64,000 bases of DNA from Martinezella lusitana (GCF_014207095.1 NZ_JACHBG010000029.1:1-64000), one strand, 5' to 3'; positions 25,168 through 33,908 are shown, numbered from the stretch's first letter. The notes: generated from the letters alone by a model not told the origin. Program-made: numbers and translations.

Positions 25168-26087
25168 CGGGAGCCTGCCTTTTCGAGCCGAGCCGTCAAA
25201 ACGCGCTGGAGGAAGGTGGCGATAAGCGCCAGCGCCACCAGCACCAGGGTGACGACAGAACCGCCGCCAATATCGAAGAAATATATGCCGCGTTCCCACA
25301 TCAGATGGGCAAGCGCTTGGGAATGACGCGACGGGCCGCCACCGGTCATGGTCGATACGCTGTCGAAGACACGCATGGCGTTGACCGATGTGATGATGCC
25401 CGCAAAGACGGTGGTCGGTCCGATGGCTGGCCAAGTGACATGCCAGAAGCGATGCCAGCCATTGGCGCCATCGACACGCGCCGCCTCCAGCTGATGACGC
25501 GGCACCGCAGCCAGCGCGGCAAGATAGAGAATGGCGATGAAACCGATCTGCTGCCAATTGCCGACAACAGCGACAGCTGGCAGTGCGAGCGCCGGCGAAT
25601 TCAGCCAGTCGGTTATGCCGGTCATGGGCCCGAGCATGTGGTCGATCAGGCCGCGGCGGCCGACAAACATCCAACGCCAGACGATGGACATGGCGACCAG
25701 GGTTGCCGCAACCGGCAGAAAGTAGACTGCACGCCAGAACACTCGACCATGGCCAAGGCTGTTGATACCGAGCGCGACCAGCAGACCGAAGATCATTGAG
25801 GTGGGCACGGTCAATGCCATGTAGAGCAGCGTCACGCCGATGCTGTTGACCAGATCGCCCCGCGCAAAGGCCTTGGTGAAATTCGAAAAACCGACGAACC
25901 TGATGGTACCGGCAAGAATGTCCATTTCGAAGAAAGCCAGAATGAGTGTCAACAGGCAGGGCAGAATGGTGAAAATGACAAGCAGCGCCAGCATCGGCCC
26001 TACCAGCATAAAGGGGGCGGCGCGCTCGCCGATACCGGGCGCCGGCGCTGCGATCGGCGTCAGTAGGTGGGCGTTTGACTGCATCAT
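25164..26087 (-). CDS. CUT1-type ABC transporter permease (MalF/UgpA class)
   Basis: A 307-residue inner-membrane permease: first helix near residues 25-50 (FMLVGPMLALLVIFTILPCL), an external loop (IRFVGFSNFTKAFARGD) and the EAA loop HQLEAARVDGANGWHRFWHV. Its start at 26087 (ATGATG doublet, GGGAG upstream) overlaps the stop of the MBL-fold gene, linking enzyme and transporter. It pairs with the MalG-class permease encoded just downstream. Confidence 0.92.
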   Translation of the reverse strand: MMQSNAHLLTPIAAPAPGIGERAAPFMLVGPMLALLVIFTILPCLLTLILAFFEMDILAGTIRFVGFSNFTKAFARGDLVNSIGVTLLYMALTVPTSMIFGLLVALGINSLGHGRVFWRAVYFLPVAATLVAMSIVWRWMFVGRRGLIDHMLGPMTGITDWLNSPALALPAVAVVGNWQQIGFIAILYLAALAAVPRHQLEAARVDGANGWHRFWHVTWPAIGPTTVFAGIITSVNAMRVFDSVSTMTGGGPSRHSQALAHLMWERGIYFFDIGGGSVVTLVLVALALIATFLQRVLTARLEKAGSR

Positions 26088-26926
26088 AACCGGTACTCCC
26101 GCGTGTCGAATGCCACGTGGATTTCGCCGTCGAAATGAGCAGCCGCTGTCTGCCGCGCCGAAGCACCATCTTCCGGCGCGCCGAGATGGCACAGGACCAG
26201 CCTCTTTGCTTTGGCAATCGCCGCCAACCGCCCGGCATCCGCCGGCGTCATATGCAGGCCGCCTGGAGCCTTCGGGCCCGAAAAATGAGCGTCGACGAGG
26301 AAAAGGTCAGTGCCGGCAGCAAAATGGCCAAGTGCCGGCAGAAAGCGCGTATCGGCGGAATAGACGAAATCCATTGCTCCGAGCCTGAGGCGCATCGCCG
26401 CCGTCGGAACACGGTGATCGACCGGAAAAGTCGCGATGGTCGTTGTACCAAAGGCAATATCCTCGCCCGGCTCGTATTCGCGCGCATCAAAAACCGTCAG
26501 CAGCCAGTCCCGGCCGCGAGCAAGCGCTGCGCCAAGCGCCTGGTATCCAGCATTGCGCCCCTCTTCCGTGAAACGCCAATTGCGATGACCGAAGAGATCC
26601 GAGAAGCTCTGCAGGAATTCCAACCCACCCGGCGGCAAATAGAGCGGTACCGGCTGGGTGCGCCCGTCCGTCAACCATTCCGTCATCAAGGCGTAGCCGA
26701 GTGGAATGAGATCGAGCACATGGTCCGAGTGTAGATGACTTATGACAACGCCATCGATGCCGGCCTTCGCGTCGGCGCCGATGAGCGCGCCGGCAATGCC
26801 CGGGCCGCAATCCAGCAGCAAGCTCTGGCCGGCAATGCGGGCAAGATAGCCTGAACAGGCAAACCCGGAGATCGGGAATCCACCCGACGAACCCAACACT
26901 GTCAACGATCCGCTTGCCACAGCCAA
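26084..26926 (-). CDS. Metallo-beta-lactamase-fold hydrolase (RNase Z/PhnP-like)
   Basis: A protein of about 280 residues with the metallo-beta-lactamase fold: LTVLGSSGGFPI at the N-terminus, the metal motif HLHSDHVLDL, later ligands DHRVP, DTRF and a C-terminal LCHLG. This architecture is shared with RNase Z, PhnP (cyclic phosphodiesterase) and related small-molecule hydrolases. The start is uncertain. TTG 26926 has GAGGA seven bases upstream; GTG 26920 and GTG 27001 are also in frame, but the last begins 4 bases from the LysR-type operator and leaves no room for a promoter. It is the first gene of the importer operon. Confidence 0.8.
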   Translation of the reverse strand: MAVASGSLTVLGSSGGFPISGFACSGYLARIAGQSLLLDCGPGIAGALIGADAKAGIDGVVISHLHSDHVLDLIPLGYALMTEWLTDGRTQPVPLYLPPGGLEFLQSFSDLFGHRNWRFTEEGRNAGYQALGAALARGRDWLLTVFDAREYEPGEDIAFGTTTIATFPVDHRVPTAAMRLRLGAMDFVYSADTRFLPALGHFAAGTDLFLVDAHFSGPKAPGGLHMTPADAGRLAAIAKAKRLVLCHLGAPEDGASARQTAAAHFDGEIHVAFDTREYRL

Positions 26927-27004
26927 ACTTGCATCCTCAATTACGCAAGGGGCCTCTATGGACCTACGATAACCGTATCGTGACAGTTCGATTGTTTTCA
27001 CACG

Positions 27005-27031
27005 GCTCTCATAGAAACCATCTATGAGAGC
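27005..27031. promoter_or_regulatory. LysR-type inverted repeat
   Basis: A perfect inverted repeat with 11-bp arms GCTCTCATAGA and TCTATGAGAGC around the 5-bp centre aacca. It contains the interrupted-dyad layout (ATAGA-n5-TCTAT) expected for a LysR-type regulator. It lies in the divergent region between the MBL-fold operon and the LysR gene. Confidence 0.8.
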
Positions 27032-27096
27032 TCCTGGGTCCGATCAGGAGAAAAGCCATAGCCAAGCCTACCAATTCCTCGCTGGCCACGCAGCGT

Positions 27097-27996
27097 TTGC
27101 GCCGGATCAGCCTGCGCCAACTCATCTACCTCGTGGAGCTGAAGCGCTGCGGTGGCTTTGGCCGCGCTGCTCAGGCCCTGGCCATCAGCCAGCCGACGCT
27201 CAGCCATCAAATCGCACAGCTCGAAGCGACGCTTGGCGTGACACTGGTCGAACGCGGCGCGCGGCTGCTTCGGCTGACTGCGGAGGGAGAGCTGGTTGCA
27301 GGCCGGGCAAGCCGGATCCTCGGGCTTCTGGACGAAACCATCGATCTTCTCGACAGCCGGGACGAACGAAAGGAGCTCCGGATCGGCATACCAAGCTACA
27401 TGTCCTATCCGGCCGTCACCGAACTACTGGCATCGTTTCGCGAGACCGCCAAGGATGTGCAGCTTTTCCTGATCGAGATGACGGCGGAGCAGATGAGCGA
27501 CAAGCTCAATCAAGGCGAGATCGATGCCGGCTTCCTATCTCTCCCGACGCCCGATCGCCTGCTGGATGAAATGCAATCCCTGCCGATATGGGAGGCTCCC
27601 TACCTCATCTGCCTGCCGAAGCGCCATCCCTTCGCCGCCAAGCCGGTGCTTCATCCCGAAGACCTTGAGCAATTGGACATCGTCCTTGCCCCCCGCGAAT
27701 ATCATCGGGCACATTACGATCATCAGCTCGAAGCGCTGTGCGCACTCGGCATCGTGCCGCGGATCGTTCATGCCGATGTGGCGACGACGCAGTCGCAGAT
27801 GGCGTTGACCGCTGCCGGCGTCGGAGCATGCCTCCTGTCGGAAGGTGCAAACCCCATCCTGAGCGAGCTCGTGCTGAAAAAGACCGAGCCTGCGCTTTGC
27901 AGCCACCGGCTTGCCCTCTTCTGGCCGCCGGCCAATCGAAATTCGGTGCTGGAGAGGTTCGTCGCCAAGGCCCGCCTTCGATCGCCTCAAAGTTGA
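27097..27996 (+). CDS. LysR-family transcriptional regulator
   Basis: A regulator of 299 residues from TTG 27097, with an N-terminal winged helix (LRQLIYLVELKRCGGFGRAA, then ISQPTLSHQIAQLE) and a LysR substrate-binding domain similar to the OxyR/CynR branch. No ribosome binding site precedes the TTG. An excellent CAGGAG at 27045-27050 sits seven bases before an ATA codon at 27058, in frame with no stop between. The real start may therefore be ATA, adding 13 residues. It is divergent from the MBL-fold/importer operon with the inverted repeat between them and is the probable regulator of that operon. Confidence 0.88.
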   Translation: MRRISLRQLIYLVELKRCGGFGRAAQALAISQPTLSHQIAQLEATLGVTLVERGARLLRLTAEGELVAGRASRILGLLDETIDLLDSRDERKELRIGIPSYMSYPAVTELLASFRETAKDVQLFLIEMTAEQMSDKLNQGEIDAGFLSLPTPDRLLDEMQSLPIWEAPYLICLPKRHPFAAKPVLHPEDLEQLDIVLAPREYHRAHYDHQLEALCALGIVPRIVHADVATTQSQMALTAAGVGACLLSEGANPILSELVLKKTEPALCSHRLALFWPPANRNSVLERFVAKARLRSPQS

Positions 27997-28033
27997 CAGC
28001 GAGCATTGAGTAAACCGAACCTGCGAGATCGCG

Positions 28034-29179
28034 CTAAGCCTTGTGAGCCCTTCGGCTCCCGACCTTTGCTCCGGCAGGAGCGGCAACGGACGCTCGCTTG
28101 ACGAGCGAGCATTCGAGCTTGGTAATTTGATAACGGCGCTCTCGTGGCAAAGCCGCCGTTTCCAGATGTTCGATCGCCCATTGGCCCATCGCCATGTGCG
28201 GGAGAACAGATGTCGTCAAAGGCGGCACGAGATGGCGGCAGATGTCCTCATCGTCATAGCCCATGACCGACATGTCCTCCGGAATGTGAAGTCCCGCTTC
28301 CTTTAGCGCCTCATAGCAGCCGATAGCGGTGCGGTCATTCTGGCAAAAGATCGCGGTCGGACGTTCAGGTAATGAAAGCAGCTTCATCGTCGCGGAATAG
28401 CCGGCGCTCGCCGACCAGTCGCCTTCTATGACCAACTCCGGATCGAAGGGAATGTCGGCCGTGGCCAAGGCGCGACGGTAACCGGTCAATCGATCCTGGG
28501 CAGCCTGCATCCAGGGCTCGCCGGTAATCGTCGCGATCCGGTGATGTCCGTGAGAAATGAGATGCCGGGTGGCCGTCTGACCGCCGGCTATCTCGCTGGG
28601 CACCACAGCCGGAAATGCATAGTCCGAAGTGTAGCAATTGAGCAGGACGATCGGGATGTTGAGATTATAGAGATAATCCGGGATTTCGACCTCGCGGGTG
28701 AATATGGTCATATAGATGAGGGCTGAGATCCCGCTGCTGCTGAGCGCCTTGATCGTTCGCGGCTCCATGATCGGATCGCTCATTGTCTGCGCGACCAGCA
28801 GAACGTTACCTGCGTTCCACGATGCCTGCCGTGCGCCTTCGATGGCGACAACGGCCTCCGGGCTGGTCGCGAGCTGATCGACGGCAAAACCGATAATGCC
28901 GTCCAGCTTTGCAGGTGACAAAAGTGCAGGCGGCGTGGATAGCACGGGGGCAACATAGCCGAGCTGGCGAGCCGCTTCGATCACCCTCTCCCGTGTTTGT
29001 GGCGACAGGCGCATTCCCGGCGTATTGTTGAGGACAAACGAAACCGCGGTCTGCGAGCATCCGGCAGCCTTGGCAATATCGGTCATCGTCACCCTGCTGC
29101 CTTGGCGCCGGCCGTTCCGCTTCGATGCCTTGCTGTCGGCGGCCGTCAGCTTGCCGGTTGCGGCCGGTATTTTCTTCAT
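28034..29179 (-). CDS. LacI-family transcriptional regulator
   Basis: A 381-residue repressor with a basic N-terminal tail of about 28 residues, then the LacI helix-turn-helix (VTMTDIAKAAGCSQTAVSFV, about 30-52) with hinge helix (RVIEAARQLGY). A periplasmic-binding-protein-like ligand domain follows (GIIGFAVDQLATSPEAVVAI ... FCQNDRTAIGCYEALKEAG). It is divergent from the ribose-type importer genes and is probably their sugar-responsive repressor. Confidence 0.92.
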   Translation of the reverse strand: MKKIPAATGKLTAADSKASKRNGRRQGSRVTMTDIAKAAGCSQTAVSFVLNNTPGMRLSPQTRERVIEAARQLGYVAPVLSTPPALLSPAKLDGIIGFAVDQLATSPEAVVAIEGARQASWNAGNVLLVAQTMSDPIMEPRTIKALSSSGISALIYMTIFTREVEIPDYLYNLNIPIVLLNCYTSDYAFPAVVPSEIAGGQTATRHLISHGHHRIATITGEPWMQAAQDRLTGYRRALATADIPFDPELVIEGDWSASAGYSATMKLLSLPERPTAIFCQNDRTAIGCYEALKEAGLHIPEDMSVMGYDDEDICRHLVPPLTTSVLPHMAMGQWAIEHLETAALPRERRYQITKLECSLVKRASVAAPAGAKVGSRRAHKA

Positions 29180-29547
29180 AATGATGTCTCATCTCCCTGA
29201 TGCGGAGCCGGCCAAATCCCCACTGCCGTCACCGCGCGCTAATACTTATTACCATCATCGGCGCGATCTCGACAACTGTTTCCGAGATAGCCGCGATCTC
29301 CATCCACAGCATGTCAATGGCAAGTTCCTGCAAAGGTTGGAGATACCCGCAATTCCGCCATTTCCACCGCAGAACCGCCCTTTATTGTATTACTAATTCT
29401 ATTTACTAATCGAAATTAGTCATATACCGTCGCTTTCGTGGTTGAACGTGCCGCGTCTCGCTTGACGAGAGGCCCTAGGAGGGGGTGCTGGACGATCTGC
29501 CGCGAGTTTCAACCAGATCCCGACAGCGGATCTATGGGAGGATTATC
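29180..29547. promoter_or_regulatory. Divergent promoter region with probable LacI operator
   Basis: This 368-base region between the LacI gene and the sugar-binding-protein gene is AT-rich in its centre. ACTAAT-cgaa-ATTAGT at 29405-29420 is an inverted repeat of LacI operator size. The octamer TTACTAAT also occurs directly repeated at 29390 and 29403. I see no coding sequence in it. Confidence 0.55.
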
Positions 29548-30504
29548 ATGAAGCACCTAACAAGGGGCGCTGCCGTCTTCACGGCAGGGCTGATGCTTAG
29601 CTTTGCAACAGCCGCCTACGCCGCCGACAAGCCGACGCTGGCATTCGTCGTCAACGGCGCTTCCGACTTCTGGAAGGCTGCCGAAGCCGGCGTGAAGAAG
29701 GCGCAGGCAGAGCTGCCGGACTTCAACATGGAACTGAAGTATCCCGAGCAGTCCTCCGTCGCAATTCAGCAGCGACTGATGGAAGATCTGGTCTCCGCGG
29801 GCGTCAAAGGCATCATGGTTTCCGCTGTCGATCCCAAAACCTCTACCGACGGCCTGAACAAGATCGGCTCCGAAACCGCGCTGTTCACCACCGATAGCGA
29901 TGCGCCGGATACGAATCGTGTCGCCTATATCGGCTCCTCCAACGTCGACGCCGGCAAGCAGGCCGCCGAAATCGCCAAGAAAGCCATGCCAAATGGGGGC
30001 AAATGCATTGGCTTCGTGGGGCTGCTCGGCGCTGACAATGCCAAAGAACGCATCCAGGGCATGAAGGATGGCCTGGCGGGCACGAAGATCGTACTGACCG
30101 ATGTGCGCGGCGACGACATCGACCAGACCAGAGCCAAGAAGAACGTCGAAGACGCGCTCGTCGCGAGCCCCGACGTCACATGCATGGTGGGCTTCTATTC
30201 CTACAACACGCCCCGCATCTATGAGGCGCTGCGCGAAGCGGGCAAGCTCGGCCAGATCACCGTCGTCGGCTTCGATGACGATCCGATCACCCTTGGCGGT
30301 GTCAAGGAAGGAACGATTGCTGCCACGGTCGTGCAGCAGCCCTATCTCTGGGCTTACCAGGGCATGAAGCTAATGGCGTCCTATCTGAAGGGCGACAAAT
30401 CAGGCGTTCCTACCAACAAGCTGATCATCATCCCGACGAAGATCATCGGCAAGGATGACGTGGACGCCTATGCCGCCAATCTGAAGGCTATGGCTGGCAA
30501 GTAA
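29548..30504 (+). CDS. Sugar-binding protein of a ribose-type (CUT2) ABC transporter
   Basis: A 318-residue exported protein with a clear signal peptide (GAAVFTAGLMLSFATAAYA, cleavage after about residue 25) and the RbsB-type type I binding fold. Features include LAFVVNGASDFWKAAEAGVK, the double hinge region FTTDSDAPDTNRVAYIGS, and the C-terminal VVGFDDDPITLGGVKEG. GGGAGGA precedes the ATG. It is the first gene of the binding protein-ATPase-permease operon. No kinase or isomerase gene accompanies it, so the sugar cannot be named. Confidence 0.93.
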   Translation: MKHLTRGAAVFTAGLMLSFATAAYAADKPTLAFVVNGASDFWKAAEAGVKKAQAELPDFNMELKYPEQSSVAIQQRLMEDLVSAGVKGIMVSAVDPKTSTDGLNKIGSETALFTTDSDAPDTNRVAYIGSSNVDAGKQAAEIAKKAMPNGGKCIGFVGLLGADNAKERIQGMKDGLAGTKIVLTDVRGDDIDQTRAKKNVEDALVASPDVTCMVGFYSYNTPRIYEALREAGKLGQITVVGFDDDPITLGGVKEGTIAATVVQQPYLWAYQGMKLMASYLKGDKSGVPTNKLIIIPTKIIGKDDVDAYAANLKAMAGK

Positions 30505-30514
30505 GCCAGCCCGC

Positions 30515-30546
30515 AGCAGCGCCGGTTGGCGGGGACCGGCGCTGCT
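30515..30546 (+). terminator. Intercistronic hairpin after the sugar-binding-protein gene
   Basis: Perfect 12-bp stem AGCAGCGCCGGT / ACCGGCGCTGCT with an 8-nt loop, starting 10 bases after the binding-protein stop. It has no U tract. It is placed to stabilise the binding-protein message and to reduce read-through into the ATPase gene, rather than to end transcription fully. Confidence 0.7.
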
Positions 30547-30608
30547 CGAATGCAATTGCACACGACGCAGCGACTTTCAAAGTCACATCGTACAGGCGCA
30601 ATCTTCGT

Positions 30609-32153
30609 ATGAATCAAAGATCCGATACACTGGCAGCAACGCAGGCCACATTACCTTTTCTAAGCCTCTCGGGGATTGGCAAGACCTATCCGGGCGTCGT
30701 CGCGCTCGACAATTTCTCGATGGATGTAAACCCTGGCGAGGTCATCGGCCTTGTCGGCGAGAACGGCGCGGGCAAATCGACGCTCATGAAAATCCTCGGC
30801 GGCGTCGTCAAGCCCGATCGTGGATCCATTCGGCTCGACGGAGCAGAGCACGGCGGCTTTACCGTGGAGAGCAGCATCGCGTCGGGCATCGCCTTCGTCC
30901 ACCAAGAGCTCAACCTGTTCGACAATCTCGATGTAGCGGCCAATATCTTCCTTGGCCGCGAGCCGCTGCGCGGCGGCATTCTCAAGCTGGTCGATCGAAA
31001 CCGCCTGCGCGACATGGTGGCCCCGTTGCTCAAGCGGGTCGGCGCCAATTTTTCACCGGATACGCCCGTAGCCTCGTTGTCTCTCGCGCAGCAGCAGATG
31101 GTCGAGATCGCCAAGGCGCTCTCCATCAACGCGCGCCTCGTCATTCTCGATGAGCCGACATCCAGCCTGCCACTTGCAGAAACAGAGAAGCTCCTGACCG
31201 TCATATCATCGCTCAAGGCGGAAGGTATCAGCGTCATCTTCATTTCCCATCGCCTGCACGAAGTCGAGCGCGTGGCCGATCGCGTCATCGTGCTTCGTGA
31301 CGGCACGCTCGTCGGGACATTGGCCAAGGACTCGATCGACCATGACCGCATGGTCAAGTTGATGATCGGCCGCGCCTTGAGCGCACGCGATATCGAACCG
31401 GCACGCCCCCCAGGTAATGTTGCGCTCAAAGTCTCCGCTGTCCGAACTGCCGCCTATCCTACCCGACCGGTCGATCTAGACATCAAGTACGGCGAAATCC
31501 TCGGACTTGCGGGCCTTGTCGGATCCGGTCGAACAGAGCTTGCGCGCGTCCTCTTCGGAATCGACCAAAGTTATGGCGACGGCACGACGACGCTTGACGG
31601 GAGAGACCTGAAACTGAGCTCTGCCCGAGAAGCAGTCGCCAATGGCATCTTTCTCATTCCCGAGGATCGCAAACTCAACGGCATTCTCCTCGACATGCCG
31701 ATCGTGCAGAACATATCCCTGCCCAATCTACCAGCATACGCGCGGCGGTTCATGGTAACCTCTCAGTTGGAAGACGCCGCCGCCGAAGCCCAACGGAGAG
31801 CGCTCAGCATCAAGGCACCCTCCATCTCGACCCGCACCGGTACGCTTTCAGGCGGCAACCAGCAGAAAGTCGTTCTCGCCAAATGGCTGTCGATGCGCCC
31901 CAAGGTTTTGATCTTTGATGAGCCGACGCGAGGCATCGACATCGGCGCGAAGAACGAGATCTACAGCCTGATGCGCAAACTCGCCGATGCCGGCGTCGCG
32001 ATCCTGATGATCTCAAGCGACATGGAAGAGGTCATCGGCGTTTCCGACCGCATCGCGGTCATGCATGAGGGGCAGATTGCCGGCATTCTCGATAAGGGTC
32101 AGTTCAGTCAGGAAAACGTGCTTTTGCTGGCCGTCGGCAAGGCGCTACATTAG
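30609..32153 (+). CDS. Ribose-type (CUT2) ABC transporter ATP-binding protein
   Basis: A 514-residue double ATPase. The first domain has Walker A GENGAGKST (about residues 49-57), signature LSLAQQQMVEIAKAL and Walker B LVILDEPTSSL. The second domain has the degenerate Walker A region GLVGSGRTELARVLFG, signature LSGGNQQKVVLAKWL and Walker B VLIFDEPTRGIDIG. This asymmetry is normal for RbsA/MglA/XylG. No clear ribosome binding site precedes the ATG. It lies 104 bases after the binding-protein gene across the hairpin. Confidence 0.93.
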   Translation: MNQRSDTLAATQATLPFLSLSGIGKTYPGVVALDNFSMDVNPGEVIGLVGENGAGKSTLMKILGGVVKPDRGSIRLDGAEHGGFTVESSIASGIAFVHQELNLFDNLDVAANIFLGREPLRGGILKLVDRNRLRDMVAPLLKRVGANFSPDTPVASLSLAQQQMVEIAKALSINARLVILDEPTSSLPLAETEKLLTVISSLKAEGISVIFISHRLHEVERVADRVIVLRDGTLVGTLAKDSIDHDRMVKLMIGRALSARDIEPARPPGNVALKVSAVRTAAYPTRPVDLDIKYGEILGLAGLVGSGRTELARVLFGIDQSYGDGTTTLDGRDLKLSSAREAVANGIFLIPEDRKLNGILLDMPIVQNISLPNLPAYARRFMVTSQLEDAAAEAQRRALSIKAPSISTRTGTLSGGNQQKVVLAKWLSMRPKVLIFDEPTRGIDIGAKNEIYSLMRKLADAGVAILMISSDMEEVIGVSDRIAVMHEGQIAGILDKGQFSQENVLLLAVGKALH

Positions 32154-32175
32154 TGCGGGTCGGCTTTTTCACGGA

Positions 32176-32221
32176 AGTTCCGAACCGTTCTGTCTTATTG
32201 TTTCTACCCAGTTCCGAACCG
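32176..32221. repeat. Direct repeat between ATPase and permease genes
   Basis: The 12-mer AGTTCCGAACCG occurs at 32176-32187 and again at 32210-32221, 34 bases apart, in the 132-base gap between the ATPase and permease genes. The core GTTCCGAAC is nearly self-complementary. Function is unknown. Confidence 0.5.
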
Positions 32222-32285
32222 AAGGCCGCCGCGTCCTTTTCCCCGGAACTGCTCCAACGGCTGCCGCCAACAGGAATTGAAATCG

Positions 32286-33281
32286 ATGAGTAAGAAAGAC
32301 CTAGGCCTGCTTCTGCTGATCATCGTCGTCGGCATTGTGGTGACGATCATCAACCCACGCTTCCTTCTGCCGATCAATCTGGCCAATACATCCAATCTGA
32401 TCGGCCTCTTCGGGATATTGTCGATCGGGCAGGCCTTCGTCATCATCACCGGCGGCATCGAATTGTCGGTCGGCTCTCTGGTCGCCTTGCTCGGCGTGCT
32501 GTTTATCGATTTCATCGCCGTCCAGAACATGCCTTGGGCTGTCGCCTTGCCCCTGATCCTCGTTCTCGGCGGCGCCTTTGGCGCAATCCACGGCTGGCTG
32601 ATCACCCGGCTCAATCTTCAGCCCTTCGTCGTCACCCTTTGCGGCTTGCTGATCTATCGCGGAGCGGCGCGGTTCTATACTGCGGACGGCACGGCAGGCT
32701 TTGCCTTCGGTCAGAACTTCCCTTCCCTGGAATTCCTGACTGCAGGCCGCCTCTACGGCGTACCGAACACATTCATAGCGCTTGTGATCATCGCAGCCAT
32801 CATGTGGATCGTCCTGCATCGCTCCGTTTATGGTCGGTATCTCTATGCCATCGGTAAGAACGAGGAAGCCGCCAAGTATTCCGGCATCCGCACCTCGAAG
32901 ATGATGATGATTTCCTACGTCATATGCGGCGTACTGACCGCGCTTTCCGCGATCTATTTCGCGATGTACACGCGCTCCATTTCGCCAGCGAGCCATGGGC
33001 AGTTCTATGAACTCTACGCCATTGCCGCAGCCGTGCTTGGCGGCTTTTCGCTGCGTGGCGGCGAAGGGTCTCTGATCGGCGTCGTACTCGGCACGATCCT
33101 GCTGCAGGAACTGCAGAACCTCGTCAACCTTCTCGGCATCCCCTCCTCGCTCAACTTCGCCGTCATGGGCGGCGTCATCCTGATCGGCGTGCTGATCGAC
33201 CAGCAATGGAGCGCAATCCGTGCGCAACGGCGCTTGCTGTCGGCCGCCCGCCAGGTGGATTTTCGTCAGCCCGCCGAGTGA
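32286..33281 (+). CDS. Ribose-type (CUT2) ABC transporter permease
   Basis: A 331-residue inner-membrane permease with about ten helices. GIELSVGSLVALLGVLF and the later NEEAAKYSGIRTSKMMMISY (the ATPase-contact region, like RbsC) are characteristic. ATG 32286 is chosen because AGGA lies ten bases upstream; a TTG at 32277 is in frame but too close to it. It completes the importer with the two genes upstream. Confidence 0.92.
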   Translation: MSKKDLGLLLLIIVVGIVVTIINPRFLLPINLANTSNLIGLFGILSIGQAFVIITGGIELSVGSLVALLGVLFIDFIAVQNMPWAVALPLILVLGGAFGAIHGWLITRLNLQPFVVTLCGLLIYRGAARFYTADGTAGFAFGQNFPSLEFLTAGRLYGVPNTFIALVIIAAIMWIVLHRSVYGRYLYAIGKNEEAAKYSGIRTSKMMMISYVICGVLTALSAIYFAMYTRSISPASHGQFYELYAIAAAVLGGFSLRGGEGSLIGVVLGTILLQELQNLVNLLGIPSSLNFAVMGGVILIGVLIDQQWSAIRAQRRLLSAARQVDFRQPAE

Positions 33282-33347
33282 GCCTCATCAAGCGGCAAAG
33301 CCACTTGGACCAGCGCGGATATTTATAGACGGAAACGAGCAGTGGTG

Positions 33348-33908
33348 TCAGACGGCGGCCAGTTTCTTGGCCCATACTTCGACCTCGTCGCCGCTGCTCA
33401 TGTCGGCCTGGACCAGACCGTCGAGCATGAAAGTCGGCGAAACGTGAATGCCGTTCTGCCGCGCATATTTGCTGTGCCACTTGATCTCGCGATCGAGATC
33501 GGGAATCGTAAAAGCACCCTTGAGTTCAACGCCGCTGTAGCGTTCCAGACGCTCGATCAATTGATTGGGCGTTACATCCATATTGGGACCGCCGGCGTGA
33601 TGGGTAAACTCGAACTCCTCGCGATGTGCCGCGATGGCGGCCATCAGCATCTTCGCGGTTTCCTTGCCACCGGCGAGCGTCGATGCGGCCAGAATGCATC
33701 GCACCAAGACGCCCGAATACATGTGCCAAGGCTGCGACTGCAGCCGGATCTTAATGGTAATCTTGTCGTCACCAACCCGATCGAGAAGAGCGTCGAGCTT
33801 GTTGAACGCCCTGACCGAGAAGGGGCAAGTCGGCTCCAGGAAAACTTCAAAAGTGCGAGGACCATGCCCCCAGGTAAGCGGATCTGCACGCCAGGCTACG
33901 TCGGCCAT
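33348..33908 (-). CDS. DsbA-like thioredoxin-fold protein with CxxS motif
   Basis: A 186-residue thioredoxin-fold protein of the DSBA-like class. The active-site position reads TCPFS, so only the first cysteine of the usual CxxC is present. The cis-proline region GIHVSPTFMLDG (about residues 154-165) and the helical insert typical of DsbA/FrnE proteins are present. No signal peptide is apparent, so it is probably cytoplasmic. A single-cysteine site points to a glutathione-type or isomerase-like reaction rather than disulphide formation. It stands downstream of the MgtC-like gene on the same strand, about 100 bases away. Confidence 0.78.
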   Translation of the reverse strand: MADVAWRADPLTWGHGPRTFEVFLEPTCPFSVRAFNKLDALLDRVGDDKITIKIRLQSQPWHMYSGVLVRCILAASTLAGGKETAKMLMAAIAAHREEFEFTHHAGGPNMDVTPNQLIERLERYSGVELKGAFTIPDLDREIKWHSKYARQNGIHVSPTFMLDGLVQADMSSGDEVEVWAKKLAAV

